Positions 36,164 through 44,974 of a DNA stretch of 64,000 nt are shown here, piece by piece. The stretch's first letter is position 1. The number at the start of each line of letters is the position of its first letter. Position numbers and translations under genes: made by a program. Source of the stretch: Alcaligenes faecalis. Its GTDB lineage: Bacteria > Pseudomonadota > Gammaproteobacteria > Burkholderiales > Burkholderiaceae_B. The stretch is from positions 2,356,001-2,420,000 of the forward strand of contig NZ_CP023667.1 of NCBI RefSeq assembly GCF_002443155.1. Direction: 5' to 3'. The notes beneath the pieces were generated by a model that had not been told where the DNA came from, did not search any database, and saw nothing but the letters and a program-made list of their open reading frames with translations.

Positions 36164-37453
36164 ATGAAGCTACTTGTTGTCGGCAGCGGCGGCCGTGAAC
36201 ACGCCTTGGCATGGCGCCTGGCCCAATCTGCACGCGTGCAGACTGTCTACGTTGCCCCTGGCAATGGCGGTACCGCGCGTGCCGAACGTATTGAAAACCT
36301 GGCGATCACCGATATCCAGGAACTGATTGCCTTTGTGAAGCAAGAAAAAATTGCCTTCACCGTCGTCGGCCCGGAAGCCCCTCTGGCCGCCGGCATTGTG
36401 GACGCCTTCCGTGCGGCCGGCCTGAAAATCTTTGGTCCCACCCAGGCTGCCGCGCAGCTGGAAAGCTCCAAGGACTACGCCAAGGCCTTCATGGTGCGTC
36501 ACAACATCCCGACGGCCGCCTACGCGACCTTTACCGATCCGGAGGCCGCCAAGGATTACATCCGTCAGCAAGGCGCTCCCATTGTGGTCAAGGCCGATGG
36601 CCTGGCTGCTGGCAAGGGCGTGATTGTGGCCACCACGCTGGAAGAAGCACTGGGTGCCATTGACGACATTCTGGGCGATGGCCGCTTTGGCGCTGCCGGT
36701 GCCCGTGTGGTCGTGGAAGAATGCCTGACCGGCGAAGAAGCCAGCTTCATCGTTATGTGTGACGGCAAGAATGTGCTGCCCATGGCCACCAGCCAGGACC
36801 ACAAACGCCTGAAAGACGGCGATCAGGGCCCGAACACCGGCGGCATGGGTGCCTACTCCCCCGCTCCTATCGTCAGCCCCACGCTGCACAACCGCATCAT
36901 GCGCGAAGTCATTCACCCCACCATGCAAGGCATGGCCAAGGAGGGCTTGCCCTACTCCGGCTTTCTGTATGCTGGCGTGATGATTGACGATGGCCCGGAC
37001 GCTACCCGCCCCATCAAGGTGCTGGAATTCAACTGCCGCATGGGCGACCCTGAAACCCAGCCCATCATGATGCGCATCAAGAGTGATCTGACCGAGACCT
37101 TCGAACTGGCTCTGGCCGGCAAGCTGGACGAGGCCACCATCGAATGGGATCGTCGTACCGCCATTGGCGTGGTACTGGCAGCGGCCAACTACCCCGAAGA
37201 GCCACGCACGGGTGATGCCATCACGCAATTTGCGAAAGACACCGACGAGTGCATCACCTTCCATGCAGGCACGCAGATGAAAGAGGGCACCGTGGTCACC
37301 ACGGGTGGTCGTGTACTGTGTGTCACCGCCATGGCCGACTCCATCCGTCGCGCTCAGGAAGCCGCCTACGAGGCCATTTCCCAAACGCATTTCGACGGCA
37401 AGCAATTCCGTACCGATATCGGCTGGCGCGCTCTGCCCAGCAGTGAATCCTGA
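36164..37453 (+). CDS. purD: phosphoribosylamine--glycine ligase
   Basis: GAR synthetase, second step of purine synthesis; 429 residues. The N-terminus MKLLVVGSGGREHALAWRLA is standard. The ATP-grasp part has VVKADGLAAGKGVIVATT and the metal loop VLEFNCRMGDPETQ. It lies 48 bp after yebC and 21 bp before hemF in one direction, so the genes are probably cotranscribed. Confidence 0.97.
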   Translation: MKLLVVGSGGREHALAWRLAQSARVQTVYVAPGNGGTARAERIENLAITDIQELIAFVKQEKIAFTVVGPEAPLAAGIVDAFRAAGLKIFGPTQAAAQLESSKDYAKAFMVRHNIPTAAYATFTDPEAAKDYIRQQGAPIVVKADGLAAGKGVIVATTLEEALGAIDDILGDGRFGAAGARVVVEECLTGEEASFIVMCDGKNVLPMATSQDHKRLKDGDQGPNTGGMGAYSPAPIVSPTLHNRIMREVIHPTMQGMAKEGLPYSGFLYAGVMIDDGPDATRPIKVLEFNCRMGDPETQPIMMRIKSDLTETFELALAGKLDEATIEWDRRTAIGVVLAAANYPEEPRTGDAITQFAKDTDECITFHAGTQMKEGTVVTTGGRVLCVTAMADSIRRAQEAAYEAISQTHFDGKQFRTDIGWRALPSSES

Positions 37454-37474
37454 TTGTCGCAGCAAGGTCTTTTC

Positions 37475-38380
37475 ATGTCTTTACCCATTGATACCGTCCA
37501 GGCTTATTTCCGTCAGTTGCAAAGCCACATCGTGGACACTCTTGAGCAGCTGGATGGCACGCCTTTCGAGTCGGACCAGTGGGATCGTCCGGAAGGCGGT
37601 GGCGGTCTGTCCCGCCTGCTGGAGAACGGCCCCGTGTTCGAGCGGGCGGCCGTTCTGTTCAGCCATGTCAAAGGCCACACTCTGCCTCCGTCGGCCAGCG
37701 CCCACCGTCCCGAACTGGCCGGGCGCCCCTGGGAGGCCATGGGTGTTTCGCTGGTGATACACCCGCGCAATCCCTTTGTGCCCACCACGCACATGAACGT
37801 GCGCATGTTTGTGGCCCAGGCCCAGACAGCGGATCAAGACGATGTGTTCTGGTTTGGCGGCGGTCTGGACTTGACGCCCTACTACCTGCACGAAGACGAT
37901 GCGCGCCACTTCCATCAGGTGTGCCACGATGCCCTGGCACCACACGGTGCGGATTACTACCCACGCTACAAGCGCTGGTGCGACGAGTATTTTTACCTGA
38001 AGCACCGCAACGAAACCCGTGGCATTGGCGGCATTTTCTACGACGATCTGAACGAGCCCGGCTTTGAGGCCAGCTTTGCCCTGACCCGCTCCGTGGGCAA
38101 TTCCTTTACCGATGCCTATGCACCCATCGTGCGTGCCCGCATGGATCAGGAATACACCCAGGCGCATCGGGACTTCCAGGCCATACGTCGTGGCCGTTAT
38201 GTGGAATTCAATCTGGTCTTTGACCGCGGCACCCTGTTTGGCCTGCAATCGGGTGGACGTACAGAATCCATCCTGCTGTCCATGCCCCCCCAGGCGAACT
38301 GGCGCTACAACTGGTCGCCCGAACCTGGCACTCCGGAAGCGGCGTTGGCGCAATACCTGGTGCCGCGCGAATGGATTTGA
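37475..38380 (+). CDS. hemF: oxygen-dependent coproporphyrinogen III oxidase
   Basis: Haem synthesis enzyme that oxidatively decarboxylates coproporphyrinogen III to protoporphyrinogen IX; 301 residues. [28 protein letters not shown] and [12 protein letters not shown] form the conserved core. The start is the ATG at 37475 (AAGG 8 nt upstream); the frame also opens at a TTG (37454). The last 10 bp overlap nadD. Confidence 0.96.
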   Translation: MSLPIDTVQAYFRQLQSHIVDTLEQLDGTPFESDQWDRPEGGGGLSRLLENGPVFERAAVLFSHVKGHTLPPSASAHRPELAGRPWEAMGVSLVIHPRNPFVPTTHMNVRMFVAQAQTADQDDVFWFGGGLDLTPYYLHEDDARHFHQVCHDALAPHGADYYPRYKRWCDEYFYLKHRNETRGIGGIFYDDLNEPGFEASFALTRSVGNSFTDAYAPIVRARMDQEYTQAHRDFQAIRRGRYVEFNLVFDRGTLFGLQSGGRTESILLSMPPQANWRYNWSPEPGTPEAALAQYLVPREWI

Positions 38381-38988
38381 AGCGAGTCGGGCTCTTGGGT
38401 GGCAGTTTCGACCCCATCCATAAAGCCCACGTAGCACTGGCTGTTGCCGCGTTCGAGCAACTGCAGCTGGACCAGGTTCAGCTGTTGCCCGCCGCCCAAC
38501 CCTGGCAACGCGACGCTCTGGGTGCCAGCACCCAGGATCGTCTGGCCATGGCCGAACTGGCTGCACAACGCCACCCCGGCCTGCAGGTCAACCCCGTGGA
38601 GATCGAGCGCGGCGGCCCCACCTACACCATCGACACGGTGCGCAGCTTGCCTGCCGGGTCGCGGTACTACTGGATTTTAGGCAGCGACCAACTGCATAAC
38701 TTTTGCAGCTGGAACGACTGGCAGGAAATTCTTGAATACGTCGAACTGGCTGTTGCCCAGCGCCCCGGCAGTCCTGTGGAAACGCCCGAGGCCTTGCAAC
38801 AGGAACTGAGTCGACTTCAGCGCCGTTTACATCAGATCGACTTTCTGCCCATGGACATCTCGGCCACCCAAATTCGGGAGCGAGTGCAGCGCGGTGACAA
38901 CATCACCGCCCTGGTCCCGGAAGAAGTCGCTCAATACATTGACAAAAAACGGCTCTATCTTTCCCACCCACAGGCGCGCCCTGTATAG
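38371..38988 (+). CDS. nadD: nicotinate-nucleotide adenylyltransferase
   Basis: Transfers AMP to nicotinate mononucleotide in NAD synthesis; 205 residues. [14 protein letters not shown] is the nucleotidyltransferase motif with its H-x-x-H histidines, and [12 protein letters not shown] is the C-terminal (S/T)-x-x-R motif. It overlaps hemF by 10 bp and is followed after 8 bp by rsfS, the common nadD-rsfS pairing. Confidence 0.95.
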   Translation: MDLKRVGLLGGSFDPIHKAHVALAVAAFEQLQLDQVQLLPAAQPWQRDALGASTQDRLAMAELAAQRHPGLQVNPVEIERGGPTYTIDTVRSLPAGSRYYWILGSDQLHNFCSWNDWQEILEYVELAVAQRPGSPVETPEALQQELSRLQRRLHQIDFLPMDISATQIRERVQRGDNITALVPEEVAQYIDKKRLYLSHPQARPV

Positions 38989-38996
38989 TTCTTTTT

Positions 38997-39401
38997 ATGA
39001 ATATAGAAACACTTCAACGACTCGTCATCGATGCCCTCGAGGACGTCAAAGCTCAAGACATCAAGGTCTTTAGCACTACCCACATGACCGGCCTGTTCGA
39101 TCGTGTGGTCATCGCCAGTGGTACGTCCAACCGGCAAACCCGCGCTCTGGCCCAGAACGTGTTTGACAAGGCACGCCAAAACAAAGTCGAAGTCCTGGCC
39201 CATGAAGGCGAGGACACCGGCGAATGGGTGTTGCTGGACCTGGGTGACATTGTGGTGCATTGCATGCAGCCTGCCATCCGCCAGTACTACAACCTGGAAG
39301 AACTTTGGGGCGAGCGCCCTGTCGAAGTGGAACTGCTGCCGCAATCGCGCCAGGTTCCACCGGCTGGCTTTTTTGCCAGCGCCGACGAAGACGAAGACTA
39401 A
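38997..39401 (+). CDS. rsfS: ribosomal silencing factor RsfS
   Basis: Binds ribosomal protein L14 and blocks subunit joining in starvation; 134 residues. [29 protein letters not shown] and [16 protein letters not shown] are family signatures. The C-terminus is extended by an acidic tail (ADEDED). A terminator-like hairpin lies between this gene and rlmH. Confidence 0.95.
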   Translation: MNIETLQRLVIDALEDVKAQDIKVFSTTHMTGLFDRVVIASGTSNRQTRALAQNVFDKARQNKVEVLAHEGEDTGEWVLLDLGDIVVHCMQPAIRQYYNLEELWGERPVEVELLPQSRQVPPAGFFASADEDED

Positions 39402-39431
39402 ACCCTTCCTCTGCCCTGTCGGCAATACCCG

Positions 39432-39459
39432 GGCCGCAGCTTACGATGCGGCCTTTTTT
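39432..39459 (+). terminator. terminator-like hairpin between rsfS and rlmH
   Basis: GGCCGCA (39432-39438) and TGCGGCC (39447-39453) form a perfect 7-bp stem around 8 nt, followed immediately by six T. It ends about 16 bp before the rlmH ATG, so it could reduce read-through into rlmH-maf. Confidence 0.6.
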
Positions 39460-39474
39460 CTTTTACGACATTCC

Positions 39475-39945
39475 ATGAAACTCATTGTCATCGCGGTAGG
39501 TCAGCGCATGCCCGACTGGGTGGAACAAGGCTGGCAGGAATATGCACGTCGCATGCCTCAGGACTGCGCCATAGAACTGCGCGAAATCAAGGCCGAACCC
39601 CGTACCAGCGGCAAGACGCCCGCCCAAATGATGCAGGCCGAGGCCAAGCGCATTGAAGCAGCCATTCCCGCTCAAGCAATGCGCATCGCTCTGGACGAAC
39701 GCGGCAAGGACCTGACCACTGTCAAGCTGGCCCAGGAACTGGAGCGTTGGCGCAGCAGCGGTCAGGATATTGCGATTCTGGTCGGAGGCCCGGACGGGCT
39801 GGATGCGGCCTTGAAGCAAAGCTGCCACGGCATGCTGCGCCTGTCTTCCCTGACGCTGCCCCACCCTCTGGTACGTATTTTTCTGGCCGAACAGCTGTAT
39901 CGCGCCTGGTCCGTCATGACCGGGCATCCCTATCATCGCGCCTGA
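39475..39945 (+). CDS. rlmH: 23S rRNA pseudouridine-1915 N3-methyltransferase
   Basis: SPOUT methyltransferase that modifies helix 69 of 23S rRNA; 156 residues against 155 in E. coli. The start [15 protein letters not shown] and the SAM-knot segments [10 protein letters not shown] and [21 protein letters not shown] are diagnostic. The frame is open upstream to 39103, but that part overlaps rsfS and is not coding. maf follows after 26 bp. Confidence 0.96.
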   Translation: MKLIVIAVGQRMPDWVEQGWQEYARRMPQDCAIELREIKAEPRTSGKTPAQMMQAEAKRIEAAIPAQAMRIALDERGKDLTTVKLAQELERWRSSGQDIAILVGGPDGLDAALKQSCHGMLRLSSLTLPHPLVRIFLAEQLYRAWSVMTGHPYHRA

Positions 39946-39971
39946 ACCTTCTTTTAGTCCTGGTTTTTCTT

Positions 39972-40589
39972 ATGCCTTTTCAGCCCATCTACCTGGCCTC
40001 TGCCAGCCCACGTCGCCACGACTTGCTCAACAGTATCCAGATCACGCATGAAGTCCTGAACGTGCCCAGCCCTCCGGGCGAGGATGAGCCGCGCCTGGAA
40101 CAGGAAGCCGTGCTGGACTATGTCCGTCGCACGGCCCGCGACAAGCTGCTGCGCGCCCTGGAATGGCGAGCACAGAATAGTAGCCTGGATCAAGAACGCG
40201 CTATTTTGAGTGCCGACACCACGGTCTGCATGGGCGAAGACATTTTTGGTAAACCTGCTGATATGGCCGATGCCGCACGTATCTTGCGCGAGCTCTCGGG
40301 CCGCCGTCACAAAGTGATGACCGCCCTGTCATTGGGCGTGGGCGGGGTGGAATTTGAAAGCATCAGCATCAGCGAAGTCAGCTTCAAAACGCTGAACGAG
40401 CAGGAAATTGCAGAGTACTGTGCCAGTGGCGAGCCTATGGGCAAAGCGGGGGCCTATGGTATTCAGGGTCTGGGCGGCGCGTTCATCAGCCACTTGAGTG
40501 GCAGCTATACCGGCGTAATGGGCTTGCCCGTGCACGAAACCTACCGCTTGCTGGAACTGGCCAATCTGAAGATTCGCACACCCGGCTAA
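39972..40589 (+). CDS. maf: Maf-family nucleoside triphosphate pyrophosphatase
   Basis: House-cleaning pyrophosphatase that hydrolyses non-canonical or pyrimidine NTPs; 205 residues. It opens with IYLASASPRRHDLL and has ILSADTTVCMGEDIFGKP and MGKAGAYGIQGLGG. The start is the ATG at 39972; an earlier in-frame codon lies within rlmH. In Bordetella relatives rng usually follows maf; here dsbG follows instead. Confidence 0.94.
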   Translation: MPFQPIYLASASPRRHDLLNSIQITHEVLNVPSPPGEDEPRLEQEAVLDYVRRTARDKLLRALEWRAQNSSLDQERAILSADTTVCMGEDIFGKPADMADAARILRELSGRRHKVMTALSLGVGGVEFESISISEVSFKTLNEQEIAEYCASGEPMGKAGAYGIQGLGGAFISHLSGSYTGVMGLPVHETYRLLELANLKIRTPG

Positions 40590-40674
40590 ACCGGAGAAAC
40601 AGCCTGATCAGAACAGGAATGGGGAACTCTCCGCACAAGGCCTAGTCCCATTCTTTTATTCCATTTGGCTCTTA

Positions 40675-40697
40675 GTATATATTTTATGGATATATAC
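40675..40697. promoter_or_regulatory. AT-rich inverted repeat upstream of dsbG
   Basis: GTATATA and TATATAC are perfect inverted 7-bp arms around nine bases, 33 bp before the dsbG start. It could be an operator or simply overlap a promoter; nothing more can be said. Confidence 0.25.
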
Positions 40698-40729
40698 ATT
40701 CACCGACTGTTTTGCAGGATTTAATCACC

Positions 40730-41503
40730 ATGTCGCTTTCTTCTTTTTCGATTCGTCTTGCCTTGGCCGGTTTGCTATGTACCAGCACCCTTGCTCACGC
40801 CGCCGACCGCCCCGCTGCCCTGAAGGCTCTGGAAGAACAAGGGCTGTCCATTGTGGGCGAGTTTGATGCTCCCGGTGGCCTGAAAGCCTGGGGCGCATAT
40901 AGCGGGAATCGGGCACTGGCCATCTACAACTTGCCCGATGGGCAACACATGATGGTGGGCACCATGATCGATGCCAATGGCGAAGAGGTGCGACCTGCCG
41001 GCCTGGACGAGCTGGTTCAACCGGCTATCGCCAAAGACATGCTGGGCAAGCTGGAAAAATCCCGCTGGATCAAGGATGGCGACGACAAGGCCCCTCGCGT
41101 GGTCTACGTCTTTACCGATCCAAACTGCCCGTACTGCATGCAATTCTGGCAAATGGCCCGCCCGTGGGTGGAGTCCGGCAAGGTACAGCTGCGTCACATC
41201 ATGGTTGGCATCCTGGCCCCCAGCAGCAGCCTGAAATCCGCCGCCATCCTGGCCGCCAAGGATCCTACCAAGGCCTTGAACGAGCACTCTCTGGCCATGC
41301 TGAAAGACCGCAGCGCCGGTGTGAAAGGTCTGGACAGCGTGCCCAGCGACATCGAGGCCGACCTGACCCGCAATGAAGACCTGATGATGGGCTGGGATTT
41401 GCGTGCTACCCCCGCCATGGTCTGGCAGGATGAGCAGGGTCGCATCCAAATGCAGACCGGCGCTTCACCCGACATCACCGAACGCGTTTTTGGCCCACGT
41501 TAA
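40730..41503 (+). CDS. dsbG: thiol:disulfide interchange protein DsbG
   Basis: Periplasmic thioredoxin-fold isomerase/reductase of the DsbC/DsbG group; 257 residues. A signal peptide ends at AHA (about residue 24). The active site CPYC lies in TDPNCPYCMQFWQ and the cis-proline loop is RATPAMVW. CPYC with the Asn before it fits DsbG, which protects single cysteines from oxidation. I start it at the ATG at 40730; a TTG at 40712 is also in frame. Confidence 0.92.
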   Translation: MSLSSFSIRLALAGLLCTSTLAHAADRPAALKALEEQGLSIVGEFDAPGGLKAWGAYSGNRALAIYNLPDGQHMMVGTMIDANGEEVRPAGLDELVQPAIAKDMLGKLEKSRWIKDGDDKAPRVVYVFTDPNCPYCMQFWQMARPWVESGKVQLRHIMVGILAPSSSLKSAAILAAKDPTKALNEHSLAMLKDRSAGVKGLDSVPSDIEADLTRNEDLMMGWDLRATPAMVWQDEQGRIQMQTGASPDITERVFGPR

Positions 41504-41524
41504 TTTCAAGCAGGACGTTTATTC

Positions 41525-41827
41525 ATGAGCACTCGTGTTCTCTTGCATGCCCCCACCGCCGATGCCCTGGAGCGCGCTCGCAGCAATGCGCGCAACTTGC
41601 TCAAGGACATACCGGATGCGCAGATTCGCATCATCGCCAATGCGCAGGCGGTTAAAGCCTGCGTAGAAGGCACAGAACACGAGTGCGACGCCTATACCTA
41701 TCTGTGCCCCAACACACTGCGCAACCAAGCGCTCAGCGCACCAGAGCGCTTCCAAACCCTGGAGCAAGGAGCGATCACGGCGCTGGTGAAACTGCAGGCA
41801 GAGAACTGGATTTATATTCGGGCCTGA
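41525..41827 (+). CDS. small DsrE-like protein
   Basis: Cytoplasmic protein of 100 residues resembling DsrE/DsrF-like folds (VLLHAPTADALERARSNARNLL, then IRIIANAQAVKACVE). Two or three cysteines are present (in KACVE, HECDA and YLCPN), but the role is unknown. It follows dsbG by 21 bp and may be cotranscribed, which would suit a sulfur- or redox-related job. A terminator follows. Confidence 0.7.
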   Translation: MSTRVLLHAPTADALERARSNARNLLKDIPDAQIRIIANAQAVKACVEGTEHECDAYTYLCPNTLRNQALSAPERFQTLEQGAITALVKLQAENWIYIRA

Positions 41828-41908
41828 GCAGATGTAGGCTTGGCACAACAGACCATACAGGCCGGTCATGATTTTGCCTAAGCCCGTTCAAACCTTGATA
41901 CGATAGCT

Positions 41909-41935
41909 AGGCCCGCGGCAAGCGGGCCTGTTTTT
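41909..41935 (+). terminator. terminator after dsbG and the DsrE-like gene
   Basis: AGGCCCGC (41909-41916) pairs with GCGGGCCT (41922-41929) around GGCAA, then G and five T. Confidence 0.8.
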
Positions 41936-41960
41936 ATCCCGTATCACAAGGAAATCTGTC

Positions 41961-42731
41961 ATGCCCACCCTCGCCCGCTCTGCTCTGCGTCCCTGCCTGC
42001 TACTCGCTTTATGTGCTTTAGGAACCAGTCAGGCACTGGCGCAGCAAACCACGGTTGGCGTGGGTGTGGGTTTCGCCCCCAAATACGAAGGGGCTGACAG
42101 TTACGATGGCCGCTTTTACCCCCTGCTGTCGCACCGCAATGGCCACTTCTTTTTGGCCCCCAAGGCAGGCATGCCTGCCATTGGTCTGCAAACCAACCTG
42201 ACCGACAACTGGACTATCGGCACGTACGCCGCCCTGGCCCGCGCACGTAAATCGGGTGATGCTGACCGCCTGTACGGTACTGACGATATTGATCGTCACG
42301 GCAATCTGGGCGTTTTTACCGCCTACCAACTGGGCAATGCCAAGATCGAAGGCAGCTACTACCAGGCACTGAAAAGCGGTTACGGCGCGACAGCCGTTCT
42401 GGATCTGAGCTACCGCCTCTGGAACGACCAGGACAGCAGCTTCTCGCTGGGTGCGGAATTGAAATGGTCCAACGAAAAAGCCATGCGCACCTACTTTGGC
42501 GTGAAATCTCATGAAGCCGCTGGCAGCAATGGCCAGCTGCGCACGTACCGCCCTGATGCTGGTTTGCGCTCTTATGCCTTGTACGGCCAGTACACCCACA
42601 AGATCAGCGAAAGCTGGTCCCTGCAAGGCTTGCTGGGCGTGAACACCTTGGGTGAAGAAGCCAAAGACAGCCCGCTGGTCGAGAAGAAAAGCAGCGTCTT
42701 TGGTGGCATAGGCTTGGGCTACAGCTTCTAA
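41961..42731 (+). CDS. MipA/OmpV-family outer-membrane protein
   Basis: Beta-barrel scaffold protein of 256 residues. The signal peptide ends around ALAQ (residue 28). VGVGVGFAPKYEGADSYDGRFYPLL is the MipA/OmpV hallmark, and the protein ends GGIGLGYSF with a C-terminal Phe for barrel insertion. MipA links murein synthases and hydrolases in E. coli; other members are adhesion or stress proteins. It stands alone between two terminators and a convergent gene. Confidence 0.9.
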   Translation: MPTLARSALRPCLLLALCALGTSQALAQQTTVGVGVGFAPKYEGADSYDGRFYPLLSHRNGHFFLAPKAGMPAIGLQTNLTDNWTIGTYAALARARKSGDADRLYGTDDIDRHGNLGVFTAYQLGNAKIEGSYYQALKSGYGATAVLDLSYRLWNDQDSSFSLGAELKWSNEKAMRTYFGVKSHEAAGSNGQLRTYRPDAGLRSYALYGQYTHKISESWSLQGLLGVNTLGEEAKDSPLVEKKSSVFGGIGLGYSF

Positions 42732-42737
42732 GTCCCG

Positions 42738-43115
42738 TCAGGGTCTGCCGACCCGCTTGACCGTCAAGCCGTTGTGTTCCAGGCGCGCCTGCACAACGGC
42801 TCGATGATCACCCTGAATCTCCAGCGTTCCCTCTTTCAGCGTCCCGCCCGCTCCACAGGCGTTCTTCAATTCCTTGACCAGCGCCTTGAGCTGCTCTTGC
42901 GGCATCACCAGGCCCGATACCACGGTCACGCCCTTCCCTTTTCGTCCCTTGGTTTCCAGACTCAAGCGCACCGGCCCCTGAGCCTGAGACAAAGCGTGTT
43001 CGCGCCTGTTTTCTTCGCAACGGCACTGGTTTTGCGGCTGCCCGCAATCCGGACACATGCGTCCTTGCTCCGTGCTGTACACCAGCCGAGACAGCTGATC
43101 CGATAAGCTGGCCAT
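42738..43115 (-). CDS. yciH: SUI1/YciH-family translation factor
   Basis: Bacterial eIF1-like protein of 125 residues, thought to affect start-site fidelity. The SUI1 domain fills the C-terminal half (KGRKGKGVTVVSGL, LVKELKNACGAGGTLKEG, EIQGDHRAVVQARL). The N-terminal region holds a four-cysteine cluster (CPDCGQPQNQCRC), a likely zinc knuckle seen in many bacterial members. It is convergent with the MipA gene, six bases apart. Confidence 0.92.
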   Translation of the reverse strand: MASLSDQLSRLVYSTEQGRMCPDCGQPQNQCRCEENRREHALSQAQGPVRLSLETKGRKGKGVTVVSGLVMPQEQLKALVKELKNACGAGGTLKEGTLEIQGDHRAVVQARLEHNGLTVKRVGRP

Positions 43116-43441
43116 AAAATCCGGCTCCCTTTCCTGATTAAATATTAAAAGCCCCCACGCTGCGCCTTTGGCTTGCTGCCCCCCAAGGGGGCGTTTTTAC
43201 CTTGGGGCGGCCCGGCGGTAAAACAAACCCCCACGCTTCGCCTTTGGCTTGCGCTCCACCTCGCGGCTTGCATGACGCTCGGATTCGCCAGGCACACAGC
43301 AGTCCGCAATGGACTGCTGTGTGTCCGGGCTCATCCCCAAGGGGGCTTTTTACCGGGGGCGCCGAGCCTTGGGGCGGCCCGGCGGTAAAAAAAAGCCCAC
43401 CGAATTTCGGTGGGCTTTACGCTGGACCAGGCCCAGACGAA
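43116..43441. repeat. repeat-rich intergenic spacer with several hairpins
   Basis: No gene. It holds two 25-bp copies of an element beginning CCCCCACGCT and ending GCCTTTGGCTTGC (43152-43176 and 43228-43252, one mismatch), and two identical 24-bp copies of CCTTGGGGCGGCCCGGCGG plus TAAAA (43200-43223 and 43367-43390). There are also complementary runs CCCCAAGGGGG, and a perfect 13-bp hairpin from CACACAGCAGTCC to GGACTGCTGTGTG (43293-43323). It looks like a duplicated intergenic repeat of the kind scattered in related genomes. Confidence 0.75.
43386..43418 (-). terminator. terminator of the DUF945 gene
   Basis: AAAGCCCACCGAA and TTCGGTGGGCTTT are perfectly complementary with a one-base centre. 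The minus-strand transcript then meets a T-run, 24 bp after the stop. Confidence 0.8.
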
Positions 43442-44896
43442 TTACATCATGCCCATCAGGACCAGACCAAGCAATTGCTCGGAAGTGAAGCGCTGGCCGT
43501 TGATGTCGAACACGCGATCCTTGCCATCGTACTTGATAGCGGTCGAGATGCCGTTCTCGTCATTCTTGACCATATTGGACTCGGCGTAAGGAGCCACAGC
43601 AGCGTCCAGAATCATGTCCAGCATGGCAGCATTGCCTTCTTCAGGCGACAGGCCTTCAGCCTTGTCCATATCGGCAGCCAGACCACGCAGCATGGGTTTG
43701 GAGATCAGGAGATCCAGCTGAGCAGCAGGAATGGCTTCGATCCACATCTCGGGGCTGGTTTGCAGCTCTTGCAACGTCGCATCAGGCTTTTGGAAGTCCA
43801 CACGCAACGTGGCTTTGGACTCGCCAGCAGCCGTGTACCAACGCAGAGGCTCAACACGCAGCACAGGCTTGTGCTCCAGTGCTTGCAAAACCAGTTCCAT
43901 CATCTTCTGAGCCGTTGGGCCATCAACCGAATCCATATCGTTTTGCAGATTGGAATCGGAGATCAGCTTGGACAGCGCGGAGATAGCGGGTGCGTACACA
44001 CGATCAAAATTCATCGACAGTTCAACCGAACCCAGCTTGACCTTGTCTTCAAACACCAGATCGGTCAGCGCGTAGACAACCTTGGTATCGCTGATGGAGT
44101 CTTTGGTCACCGCATCGGAGTTGATGGCGATCTGCTTGAAGGTGATGCCATCAGTCTCGGCCGTTTGCATCTTCACGCCATCGACGCTCAGCTTGCCGAC
44201 CTGGGTGCCGTTCACGTTGATGTCGCCATCTTGCTTGAAGTCCACCACGAAGTTGGAGGCTTCCAGCTTCAATGGATCGTCGCTGATGTCATCAACGAAC
44301 AGCTTGGGGAAGCTGCCGGTCACGACAATATCTTTGCTCTTGCCACCGGCCTTGGTGCGCAGCTGACCACCGCTGAAATCCACTTTGATTTCGTCGCCTT
44401 GGTGCTTGATGGCTTCAAAGTGCACGTTGGAGTCCACGGCACCGTCAAAACCAACCAGGCTGTCTGCCCACAAAGGAGTCTTGTCGCCAGTCAGCTTGTA
44501 CCAGCCTTCTGTGTCCTTGGTCTTGACCAGGGTGCTGTGCGACAAGGCGGCAACAGGGGTGAAGTTACCCAGAGCCATTGCCGACACAGGCAAAGGACCG
44601 TGGCTGATCTTGTCATCAAAAGTCAGCTCCAGAGGCTTCTCTTCAGCGTCGGAAGGCTTGATGGTGATGGTGTAGCGAGCGGTCGAGGAAAACACGCCAC
44701 GCTGGTAGTCCACCACGTTCATGACGACCGACTCGCTCATGCCCATTTGCTGCATCTGCTCGGCAGCCAGGGTATTGAACTGGGTCACTTTCTCACCCAC
44801 CAGCGCTTCAGTTTTCTTACCGGTGTACCAAGTCGAACCGCCATATGCGGCCGCTAACACGACAACCAGTGTGACCAGCCCTGTACTTTTCTTCAT
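43442..44896 (-). CDS. DUF945 (YdgA-like) family protein
   Basis: Envelope protein of 484 residues, function unknown. One N-terminal membrane segment (GLVTLVVVLAAAYGGSTWYTG) is followed by KKTEALVGEKVTQFN, as in YdgA. The long body is rich in beta-strand segments. NVVDYQRGVFSSTARYTI is a conserved early motif and SEQLLGLVLMGMM ends the protein. Homologs are anchored in the inner membrane and face the periplasm. It stands alone. Confidence 0.87.
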   Translation of the reverse strand: MKKSTGLVTLVVVLAAAYGGSTWYTGKKTEALVGEKVTQFNTLAAEQMQQMGMSESVVMNVVDYQRGVFSSTARYTITIKPSDAEEKPLELTFDDKISHGPLPVSAMALGNFTPVAALSHSTLVKTKDTEGWYKLTGDKTPLWADSLVGFDGAVDSNVHFEAIKHQGDEIKVDFSGGQLRTKAGGKSKDIVVTGSFPKLFVDDISDDPLKLEASNFVVDFKQDGDINVNGTQVGKLSVDGVKMQTAETDGITFKQIAINSDAVTKDSISDTKVVYALTDLVFEDKVKLGSVELSMNFDRVYAPAISALSKLISDSNLQNDMDSVDGPTAQKMMELVLQALEHKPVLRVEPLRWYTAAGESKATLRVDFQKPDATLQELQTSPEMWIEAIPAAQLDLLISKPMLRGLAADMDKAEGLSPEEGNAAMLDMILDAAVAPYAESNMVKNDENGISTAIKYDGKDRVFDINGQRFTSEQLLGLVLMGMM

Positions 44897-44974
44897 GACT
44901 TCCCTTTTGTAGACCTACAGTCCCAACTTCAAATAGCCGACATAATACCGAAACTAAGTTTGACTGATGGTAGT

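Noticed and set aside
36170..37465. 431-codon minus-strand frame opposite purD
   Set aside because: Mirror of purD codon use, no domain, no ribosome site.
43116..43441. CRISPR array
   Set aside because: Only two copies each of two different repeats, unequal spacing and no cas genes.
43202..44857. 551-codon open frame on the plus strand opposite the DUF945 gene
   Set aside because: Antisense shadow with biased composition; it starts in the repeat spacer and has no ribosome site or similarity.
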